Under the pieces are notes generated by a model that saw only the letters and a program-made list of their open reading frames with translations, made no database searches and was not told where the DNA came from. This document shows, piece by piece, positions 16,101 through 25,200 of a stretch of DNA of 64,000 nt. The stretch is from Aquimarina algicola. GTDB taxonomy: Bacteria; Bacteroidota; Bacteroidia; Flavobacteriales; Flavobacteriaceae. Both the position numbers and the translations under genes were made by a program. The stretch is taken from the NCBI RefSeq assembly GCF_006443095.1, contig NZ_VFWZ01000004.1, forward strand, positions 186,450-250,449, in the 5' to 3' direction. Within the stretch, counting starts at the first letter, position 1; every line of letters begins with the position of its first letter.

Positions 16101-17756
16101 ATCAAATACTAATTCTAGACGGTCTCCAGATGGAGTTCTTAGCCCTATTTCATTTACGGTAACAGGAAAGTTGGCAAGACTCATATTTCCTTTATATCCA
16201 AAATAATCAACAGAAAACTTAGGAGATTCTGTTTGCAAAAGCATATTTTCAAAAACAATCCCTCTAAAATTTACCGTATTATCTTCAGATGATGATTTTT
16301 TGAGTCCCGATTTAATATCAAAAGATCCATTAAGATTTGCTTTAGGTCTAAACTCATCCTCTTTTACTTTCATTTCTATATATGAATCTTTGGTCAAAGT
16401 AACTTTGGCACTCCATACATCAAAATTGATTTCATTTGTATTTGTGACTCTAAAACTATACTCATCAGGCTGAATAATTGCAGCATATTTTAATCGGTCT
16501 TCTTTTGAAACAGGAAGAAGAAATTCACCTTCAAATTCTCCAGCTTTAAGACTATTAGTTTCTATTTCTAATAGAAAACGGTCTAAAGAAAATTGCCATT
16601 TTGATGCTGAACCCTCATCTATAGTAAGTATATTTTTTCCTTCAAATTTTCCTGTGACTCCTTTTCCATCTAAGATTAAATTTGACGCTCCAAAAGAAAT
16701 ACGTTTATCACTATTATTTTTTCTAAATGCCTTCGGAAGCACCACGTCTAATGTATTTATATATACTCCTCTCCATAGTTCCGGGGCTTCATTATAGTGA
16801 TTAGATAAGTAATCTTGTGGCATCGCAGCATCATTACGTAAATCACTAAAATCGAATATGGCTGTATTAAACTTGAATGTTGTTCCCTTTATCCCCTTAA
16901 TTCCAAATTCGGGAAGTGAAATATTGACTACGATATCATTCCAATCACTAACTACTGTTTTAAAATTACCCTCTACATATCCAAGTTTTTCTTTTCCATT
17001 TTCGTCTACAGGATACAATAATCCATTAGAGAATTTTAAATCTGCATCTATTTTTAATTCTTTAAATCCGGAACAATCAATTAAGGCATATGTGGCAGGT
17101 TGCTCAAAACTACCATTAAGCACCACAACAGCTTTACCATTATTAATATTAAACGAAAATTGAGAGATTAAGTTAAGTTTGGCTTCTCCGATAATACCTC
17201 CCTCGTGCGAAAGTTTTATATCAGAACCGCCTAGTATCAATACCCCTCTCGCCGTTTCTATCTTAAGAAAAGCTGTAAGTTCTGTGTATTCTGATTTAAA
17301 GACCGCCTTTGCAATGCCTACGGTATATTTTACATTACTAATTTCAGTTGGGCGAATGGCTACAGGTAATTCTCCCAGACTACTATCAGAAAGTAGGTCT
17401 ACATAATTTTGTGTCTTATCTACCGTAGAAAAGACATTATTAGCCATGTCTAACCATTTTTTATTTTGTAAAGAATCGACAGTATTAAATTGAAATCCAT
17501 CTTTGATGTTTAATTTAACTGTATTTTTTACAGATATAGGAACATTAAATTTTTCTAATGATTTAAATTTTCGAAAAGTCTTAACTGGTTTTGAAGAAAT
17601 AGTACTTTCATTATAATTAATCTTATTATTTTGTAAACTATCTTTTACTGATTCGGTTTTTCTGTCTACCAAATCATTGACATTTCTTGCAGAAAGAAAA
17701 GTTGTAGACAAACAAAAGAAAAACAATAAAACCTGAATTAATTTATTCATGACCAA
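13140..17756 (-). CDS. Very large secreted protein of unknown function
   Basis: The 1538 residues begin with a signal peptide (LIQVLLFFFCLSTTFLSA); ATG codons at residues 1 and 3 are both possible starts. The rest is long, beta-rich and glycine-rich, with many amphipathic strands (for example GFDIMLKDYGEARCKG, GYFQGHVGLKFKIFGKRKK) in the region of residues 600-1050. A more soluble Ig-like C-terminal third follows. I recognise no named family. It is the first gene of the operon that continues with the fibronectin protein and the SprB-type adhesin, and the 8-base overlap with the fibronectin gene argues for stoichiometric production. It could be a surface scaffold or outer-membrane-associated assembly factor. 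No T9SS sorting domain is visible. A 286-base gap and a terminator separate it from the toxin-like operon upstream. Confidence 0.8.
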   Translation of the reverse strand: MVMNKLIQVLLFFFCLSTTFLSARNVNDLVDRKTESVKDSLQNNKINYNESTISSKPVKTFRKFKSLEKFNVPISVKNTVKLNIKDGFQFNTVDSLQNKKWLDMANNVFSTVDKTQNYVDLLSDSSLGELPVAIRPTEISNVKYTVGIAKAVFKSEYTELTAFLKIETARGVLILGGSDIKLSHEGGIIGEAKLNLISQFSFNINNGKAVVVLNGSFEQPATYALIDCSGFKELKIDADLKFSNGLLYPVDENGKEKLGYVEGNFKTVVSDWNDIVVNISLPEFGIKGIKGTTFKFNTAIFDFSDLRNDAAMPQDYLSNHYNEAPELWRGVYINTLDVVLPKAFRKNNSDKRISFGASNLILDGKGVTGKFEGKNILTIDEGSASKWQFSLDRFLLEIETNSLKAGEFEGEFLLPVSKEDRLKYAAIIQPDEYSFRVTNTNEINFDVWSAKVTLTKDSYIEMKVKEDEFRPKANLNGSFDIKSGLKKSSSEDNTVNFRGIVFENMLLQTESPKFSVDYFGYKGNMSLANFPVTVNEIGLRTPSGDRLELVFDFNVNLTSESDGGNGGGAKLAIKAQLEDKDGRDKWRYDGIRLERLFVKMEVSGMELKGAIFIFEDDPTYGTGFAGAVGAKFSVGMSLEVEAKALFGRKEDFRYWFADAQVTLPQGIPIFTAFSINSFGGGFYNHMKMAGMAREKDAAFNHIGASTSGVIYEPYKENGFGLKATVGLITTGSEQLFHGSLEFGISFLKSGGLQEIYFKGEGEMISSLPGDFYEKLQDKLGVISKGNNPILPAYKPEGAMAANVFIKFDFVNDVFHATSELYINFGILKGVGPNGRAGWLDFYVGPDDWHLLIGTPDDPVGVVMDIGILKERNESYFMVGSDIPGNPPLPPEIVANILGIDVSKLDYSRDLNMLEAGKGLAFGSRWSMSTGDLRFLIFFARFDAGLGFDIMLKDYGEARCKGSSEQIGLSGWYANGQAYGYFQGHVGLKFKIFGKRKKITIFRGAAAALMQARLPNPVWVRGYIGGKYHVLGGLIKGKFRFKIELGEKCEIIDGSPLDGIVVIGDMTPKEGTGEVDVFAAPQVAFNMQINKVFEIPDDTGDNRYRILMDKFEVTKDGELIEGEIKWNRYNSLATFYSHEILPPKSQLKAYIQVHFEEYVNGVWEVIKDNGTVSTETKEVNFTTGTAPKKIPPHNIEFMYPVIGQQNFFIKEYDMGYVTLKRGQKYLFDQVPNFKKTTTILSKTGTVLLKDFNYNSAKKQITFKLPEDISTLTEYEIQYKLVPPENDDFDHVINEKYTSQNLESEGNEIEIKSNTLDQIAIKGEERELLKFNFRTSQYKTFDKKMSAVKKTDDLFDHFPYPYGVALTSRINPIEPFDIAELQGTLQTGNKPLIVARAILDDSYYKKEIYPLLYEEYPLAGRFSVKRNIDEVSIPPVEGVEPLSWYLTSIENRVSIQKFNDFIPYRYNVTLYYLQDYEDLRYQLITSDLPWEHMTQYSDLIVKPFPTMKKGNYKTKLQYVLPGQVKNGGSDIRKYYNPLYE

Positions 17757-17942
17757 AAAGTATTGTTAAAGGCTATAAAATGTATCGTGTGAAAAGCTAT
17801 TCAGATATTTTACTTTCACCCACCAAATACGATGCAAGTTTATTTATTATCAGATTCAAAAAAACCACTGTTTTTAGTAATTTTTATCTATTAAATATAT
17901 TTTGATAGGTATAAAAAGTTTAGATTTTAAAAGCGTATTTCA

Positions 17943-17967
17943 ATAAAAAAACCCCTTTAAAAAGAGA
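17943..17967 (-). terminator. Intrinsic terminator after the toxin-like operon
   Basis: On the minus strand, CTCTTT and AAAGGG form a short stem (one G-U pair) followed by seven T residues and ATTG. It lies about 80-100 bases downstream of the 389-residue gene stop and separates that operon from the 1538-residue gene. Read-through into the next operon is possible because the hairpin is small. Confidence 0.5.
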
Positions 17968-18043
17968 TTTTTTATTGAGTGCAGACTAATTGTATTGACT
18001 ATCAAAAGCACTTATGTTATATTTAAGATAGATATTGATTTTT

Positions 18044-19213
18044 TTAATCTGATTCTGTTTTTCTCGAGTAAGGTCTTTCAAATACTCTAAAATTTTCATC
18101 AGCTACTTTTAGTTCTTTAAATACCTCTGATATTTTGTTCAAATTATCGATAGAAGGTTGATAATGACCACTAAAATTTGAAACTTCGGTCACTTTACCA
18201 TTTTTTATAACTAGTTTACCAGCAGAAATAACCGTTCTTGATTCTCCGGACAAATTATAATGACCGTGTCCTATTTTAAGTCTTCCATCATTTGTGAATA
18301 CAAAATTTACATCATCCAATTGTTCTCCATTAAGCGGTTTCCATACGCTTTTTGAATTATCATCAACAGTCAAGTATTCAATTCTCTCGTTTTGTATTCG
18401 TATCTCATATGCTCCAAACTTTGACGCTCCTGAATATTGAGGACTACTTACTTTGGCTGTTACAAGTGGCACCTCACTTAACAACTCTTCTCGTATTTTT
18501 ATACCTCCATATTTTTTTGTTGGAAAAAGTATTGACTCTACATAGGCATCTTTATCAATTTTATCCTTTACGAACCGATTAAAAGATTCTACGGAAAATG
18601 AAAAATTTTGCTTCTCAATATTTTTAATGTAAGCTGTCATAGCCCATAGGTTACTTACATCTGTTCTTAGTTTATCACTTACATTAATGTCATAAAATAA
18701 GTTCCATGCCTCTAACATGTCTGGATTATTACTTAATTTTTCCGTTAGTTCATTAGACAAAGCTAAATCTCTTTCTAAAGATTTCTTTTTTGATGTTGAA
18801 TAATTTACACTAGCTAATAATTCGTCAACAGAAAGAATCGTAGTTGATTGGGGGTTATTTATATTTTTTAGTTTCCAAGCTTCATAACCTAGTTCAACAT
18901 TTTTTATCTCTTCTACAACATCATCAACACTTTTTCCTGTAAAACTCAAATACTCCTCAATTTCTTCGAGTAAAGAGACTTTCATCCTATTTATGTCAGG
19001 ATCTGCTCGATATAATACTTGCCAAGCATCAAATACTTTTTCACCTTTGGATTCAAACAAATCAAACATTTCATTAGAATCATATTTTCTTATTTCATCA
19101 ACGCATACATCAATAAGGCATTTTTCTTCTACTTGAGCATTTACATTTTGTACTCCTACAAGAGAAATAAATAATGTAAAAATCAATATTGTTATACTAT
19201 TTTTAAATCTCAT
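18044..19213 (-). CDS. Secreted protein with a polymorphic-toxin-like C-terminal domain
   Basis: The 389 residues begin with a signal peptide (ITILIFTLFISLVGVQNVNAQ). Residues about 40-200 hold repeated helices with the pattern AWxxLY/AWxLxY, as in the linker regions of Bacteroidota toxins. The C-terminal third contains LKIGHGHYNLSG and later NFSGHYQPS, a pair of His-containing motifs that I associate with the ends of predicted polymorphic toxins; that association is from memory and unverified. The gene starts 3 bases after the stop of the 2143-residue gene, so it is its co-translated partner. It may be a second effector, an alternative toxin tip, or an exported partner. It is unlikely to be a simple cytoplasmic immunity protein because it has a signal peptide. 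Confidence 0.8.
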   Translation of the reverse strand: MRFKNSITILIFTLFISLVGVQNVNAQVEEKCLIDVCVDEIRKYDSNEMFDLFESKGEKVFDAWQVLYRADPDINRMKVSLLEEIEEYLSFTGKSVDDVVEEIKNVELGYEAWKLKNINNPQSTTILSVDELLASVNYSTSKKKSLERDLALSNELTEKLSNNPDMLEAWNLFYDINVSDKLRTDVSNLWAMTAYIKNIEKQNFSFSVESFNRFVKDKIDKDAYVESILFPTKKYGGIKIREELLSEVPLVTAKVSSPQYSGASKFGAYEIRIQNERIEYLTVDDNSKSVWKPLNGEQLDDVNFVFTNDGRLKIGHGHYNLSGESRTVISAGKLVIKNGKVTEVSNFSGHYQPSIDNLNKISEVFKELKVADENFRVFERPYSRKTESD

Positions 19214-19216
19214 ATC

Positions 19217-22200
19217 TTATTTACAATTTGGTCTAGCTTTTTTAATTCTTTGTTTAAGTCGACTCATTCTTAATTCCATTGAATTTCCTGTTTTTCTAAC
19301 CCATGATAGAAGTATTTCTTTTTTACTGATTCTTATTTCAGTAGGAATCCATTCTTTGCCTAATACCTTTCCTTCTGGAGTAGCAAGAACAGCCTCTACT
19401 TCATTTTTTTTATCGGGACTATAAGTATTCATAAACGCATTGTAATTATCAGGAAGATATTCACTATTAGGATATTCACTAGATATTTTGTTAATATCTT
19501 CTTTTAATAAACGATGCATTACAGCTTTTGAAACTTCTTTTCTTTTCAATTTGTCTGGCAATGATACTACATAGTCATATAACAAACCATCTTTAGAAAT
19601 TGAAGACACACCAATTTCACGATCTTTCTCTCCTTCTTTTTTGAGATAGTGAGTAATTAGCTTTGCTCCATCTTCTTCAATTTCTACTGTAGATTTATAT
19701 ACATATCCTTCATTTTCGAATTGGTATTTTCTGTTACTATTTCTTGGTACCGAAACACTTTTAGTCTTCTCAATAAGCTCTTCGATGATTTCACGAATAG
19801 GTCTATTTGTCCCACTGGTTACTAGTCCTTGATGTAAACTTGTACCTGGTTCTAATAACATATCTAACATTACAATAGGTCTATTAGGATCATTAGTTAG
19901 AATAAAATCACCTAGATTAATATCTTCTATTAGCCTATTACCATCTTTTAGTAATTGATTTTCGATATCATCTATAGCTTTAAGATACATAGGAGCAACT
20001 TGAGTAAACCCTATATTATCTGGATCTAAATTTTCCTCATTTAACACTCTTCTTTCTATTTCCTTAATATTATATCCAGTAATTTTTTCCATCCCAATAA
20101 CCTCTCGCCATGACCCATCTTCTAATTGTACTCTATAGCGACCATAGAACTCAGGACCTCCATACCTCTCTAAATCCTTTAAGATTTTTTCCATTTCGTC
20201 CATAGCGTTTATTGTATGATTTCTATCATATTTAAAAACTGCAGAATTTCCGTTTACTTCGCCATCAAAAAATGCACCTCTGTATCCACCATTATTAGCT
20301 CTTTGAGTTACTTCTACAGGAGCTAACTCAAATACTTTTTCTGCTTCAGCTACTAAGTATTTATATGTTTTATAATCAAAACGTTCCTCTTTACGACCTT
20401 TAATTAAGAACATCGTATAATCTACTAACCCTATATTGGATGAATTTATCATATCAAAAAGAGTCTCAGAATGACCATCAATCAAACTTCTTAGCATTTT
20501 AAAATCATCAACTTTTGCAAACTCTGCTTTTATTATTTCAGGAAGCTCAGATTGTTTTATTAATTTTTGGACTTCAATATGAATTTCTCCTAAACTTAAA
20601 TCCAAGTACAAACCATCAGGATCATCATATATATATTCAATTTCTTCGCTAAGTTTTTTATTAGAATTTGAAGATGCTTTAAACCTCTTTAAAGCTGATA
20701 CTGCTTCATCAACTTTAATAGCATCACTTGATGAGATAGCACTACCCAAAGCTTCTTTCTCATTTTCCAAAACTCTTGTTAGCTCTCTTATACCTTTAAC
20801 GCCCTTTTCAGAAGATAAAACTTGAATTATTTCGTCAGGTTGATTTTTAATAATGTCCATTAATTTCTCTGCGTGATCAACAAGATCCTTTGTCACATCA
20901 TCCGGAGTCTTAGAAACAAGCTTGGTACCAGATATAGCCAAATCCGCCATACTTACAAGACCTGTAGCTAAACTAATCTTGTTAAGAAGGCTAGATAGTT
21001 CCGGGTTTTTTTCTCTATTGAAAGTTCCTGCTATACTTGTCAAAGAACTGATTTTGTCTGCATAATAAAACGCTTTACCCAAGGCACTCAATTGCCCTCC
21101 GGGAATAAATAAGGTTCCTACATCTATTGTTGTTTGAATTATATCTGATTGTGTTTGCTCTTCGCCAACACTTGCTGCATAATGTGCTAGAATAGCTGGA
21201 GCAGGAGCCGCTACATTTTTTCCGGATGCATCAGGTTTAGAAAAATCTGAAAGTAATGGTAATTTTGAGGTGTTTACAAAAAGAATAATATCAAAAGGAT
21301 CATATTTTTTTTCGTTGATCAAAATTTCTTTGCTCCCAAGTCCGACTTTAGAAAATTGAGTAATTGAAATTTTGGGCGTAGTATTACCATTATTATCAAC
21401 TAATTTTGTCTCTAGACTTACATATCCGTTATTTTCTGTAAATGGAAGGTCGGTATATAATCGTTTCAAAATATTTTGATAATCATATTCATACATTACC
21501 AGACCATCTTCTTTTAATCCATCCATATCAAAATTCTGGATATGCTCTGAAATCCTGTTCATTTTGATTTTAAAGCTCTCTGATCTCAATTTTAATTTTG
21601 AAAATGCTTTTATGAGTTCTAAACGAAAATCCCCAGATGTTATAAGGCTAGCATCAGATACATTATTAAATAAGGCAGTTATTATTTTATAATCACTTGT
21701 GTTATTGACATTTGGAGCATCAATAGACGTAGAAGGCATTGAAACTGTTATTTTTGTTTCTGTCAAATAATTTATAAAATCATCTTTATCAACCTCTTCG
21801 GGAATCAAACTTATTAACCTTATTAGACATTCTTGCGTTATTTTAAATCCTTTCCCTTGAGAACTAGGTGAAAAACTCAACAATTTTTCTATGATAAATT
21901 TTCGATCTTCAAGTGTTATGCTCAAGATATCATTGGATGTAGCATTCTTTAAGCAATTTCTTAGGTCAATTGTATTCAAATTTCTAAGATCACTTAAACA
22001 TTCAGAAGTATTTGTATTATAAATAAATCGCTCTATTTCTTTTTTAAACTCTCTATAAAACTCTGAATTTCTAACATTTACATTATAGTTTCCTGAGTCA
22101 TCAGAATGATATGTTTCATAGAAAGTACTTCCTGACCAAATCGTAAATAGTTCATCTAAAAGGTGTTCTTTATTATCTCCTCCAGTTCTTTCGAAAATTA

Positions 22201-25200
22201 TTTTATATACATCAGAATCATTTTGGAAGTTTGTAAGCAATAGATCATACGAATTTTCTTGAGTATTACTCAACGAATATTTTGAAGTTGTTCTTAAAAT
22301 ATCCAAAACTAGATTTTCTCGTTTTTCGAATAAAGTCCATTTTTGAGATAATAAGCTTAAAATCTTAAATCTTGATTCATGATTAAGTGTTTCAAGTTCA
22401 CAGTCTGATAAATTCAATAAAAAATTGATATCATCATTAGACAAATCATTGTCTGAAAGGAATTTATAAACATAATCTGTTTTCGTTTGAGGATTTGAAT
22501 ATTTTCCTTCGGATGTTATGTACGCTTTGAATTCTTCTTTTGGATTTGAATTAAATAATTTAGATAATGATAATTCATTCGTTGCAACTATGATGTCTCC
22601 CAGATTGTATTCAAAATAACCATCTCCGATTGATCTGATGGTAACTCCTGAAGATGGTATCAGTGTCTTGGGATTATCTTTATACCTAATAATAGTATTA
22701 ATAGTAACAGTTTTGAACTCATCGTGGTCAGGCACTATCAATTTACCATTACGATAACGTATTACATTATATCCATCAGTTTTAATTGGTTTTCCTAATT
22801 CTTTTAATTTCTCAGAAAGCTCAAAACTTACCGTAGGATTATCTTTATGATATTCACATCTTAGAAGTTTAAAAATTGATGTTACAGGCAATCCATCTGT
22901 TCTATAAAATTCTCCTTCATTATCATCTTGAAACCAATACAGTTTAAATCCGGGGGCATGAATCTTTTTCCAATCCATATGATTAAAGACTGTACCTCCA
23001 TTATAATCCATCAAAAAGTCTGTAGATTTTTCAGGGATTTTATATTCTACAAATGGATGTTCTAAGCCAAAGACTCCATGCCCTAATTCGTGTGCTATAG
23101 TTGTAGATTGTTCTTTAGATTTTTGAAAGACAAACCCGAATTGTCCTTTAAGCGGCATAAAGCCATCTATTTCTCTTGCAGTATCACTATTAAATGATTT
23201 TAGGTCTGTTACAAATAGATAATACGTTTGTTTGTTATAATTTGTTTGTATTTTGAAGTATTCGTTTATTGCTTTTTCTTCTTTTGAGTAATAATTTAAT
23301 ATCCCACTGTCCCCTGCATTAATAACCTGATCATCTTGATCAATATCCCATACACTTTCCGGAATATGTAATCGGTCTCCTATTATGGTTTTAAAATTTA
23401 CTCCTACTTTATTATAAATAGTATTAATCTGTTCCTGTATTCTAGAATTAACAGTTGCATTATTAACAGGTACAATCACTAAATTAATAGCATACATTTC
23501 TGGTTTCCCTAGATGTACTAAATTAAATGCTCCTGCTATAGTATGTTTTTCCTTTGGTTTTTTAGGTTTTACCGTTGCTAAAATCTCTTCTATAAGATAA
23601 TCTGATTTTCTCTTTAGCGATAATGTTGCTGTATTATCACTCCATTCTGCAGGAATCTCAATTCCTTCTTTGGTTTTAAACACAATATCTTTGGTAGTAA
23701 TATTATCGTCATAAAATGTAGCTTTGGCTTTTATTTTATCTTCTCCTCTTATATCTGATATGACTTTGTAGGGTATTTGATAAACTTCTCCATTAGCCAT
23801 AGCAAGTGATTTATATTTTGCTCCCAGCTGTTCTTTAACATTATCTGGTATTTTATCAAAGGCATAAAATCCTGATTTTTCAAAATCTATCCGCACACCT
23901 GTAGCAGATATTTGAGAGACTTCATCATTAATCAACCCGCTAGTAGTATCTTCTGTAACAGCTCCTCCTTCTGCAATTTGTTCTTGACTTATTGTTCCAT
24001 CTTCTCCAACAGTCCAGGCAGTTCCTGATTCATCTCGAATCACTACATCTTGTCCTCCTGGAACTACAACTTGTTCTCCATTGGTGCCTGTTATTATCCA
24101 TGCATTATTTTCATCAGGCTTTATATCTGCAATTACAAAATCTACCTCGCCACTTGATAACTCTCCTTGATCTCCGGTTATCATTTCTACAACATCAAGA
24201 TCAACATCTACAGTCATGTTTTCACCTTCTCCAAAGGCAGGGTCATATAGGGTAATGATCTCTCCTTCTGCCAGCTGATTGCTTGTATTAATTAAAACAT
24301 CATTAAATTTTACTCCGAATCGAGCAAACTTAAAATAAGGTATTTTCACATATCCTCTTCCTGTTATTCTACCATTATTATTACTCTCTAATTCGGTAAT
24401 TGTCATAACAAAATCACCTGCTGTGACACGATCTCCGATCTTAAGATTGGGATTTGGTTCTCTATTAGTTATCGCAACTGCATCCGGAACAATGCCACAG
24501 TTATAATTAGCGGTCTCATCTTGAGCGGTGGCTGTTGTGATTTCTTGAGTTTCAGAAAAATCTCCATATTGATACTTACATTTACCTTTTACTTTATATT
24601 CATATGTTGTTCCCGGTTTTAAATCCCAAATAGTAGCCCATCCACTATTGGTGCGCATAGTAAACCATTGTGCATTAGGTTTATTAGCCTCTCTATACGC
24701 AATAGTATATTCGGTATACACAGAAGGATCTTCTTCCCAAAAAACATTAATTTTAGAAATTCCTTTAGGCTCTGCATATACATTAATAGGAACGTTACAT
24801 GGAGAGGTTCTCGAGAACCAAAATATTTGGCTATTACCTTGATTTCTAAAGAGTCCTATTTCTTCTGCTCCTTTTAATGCTTTTGCTCTTACTCTCCAGG
24901 CATAACGCTTTTCTGGCAGTAATAATGGTTGAGTTGGACCATATACAAATGATGTTGATCGTGTTGTTGTTTCAAAAACAGGAGGCAATGATAAAAAAGC
25001 TGTTTGAGGATCAACAGTATCATCCCAAATTTCTACAATACTCAACTCATATTCAACATTGCTTACATTAATATGTCTTGGTGTCCACTGAAAAACAATA
25101 TTTTCTACTTCTTTTGGCTCGATATTATAACCATTAAGTGGAAGATTTAATATTGGAGGTTCATTTTTAAAAATATAAGTACTAACACAAGTTTTTGAAG

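Noticed and set aside
14371..16206. Several antisense frames of 75-147 codons inside the 1538-residue gene
   Set aside because: They are P- and S-rich mirror frames of a real coding sequence, with no signals of their own.
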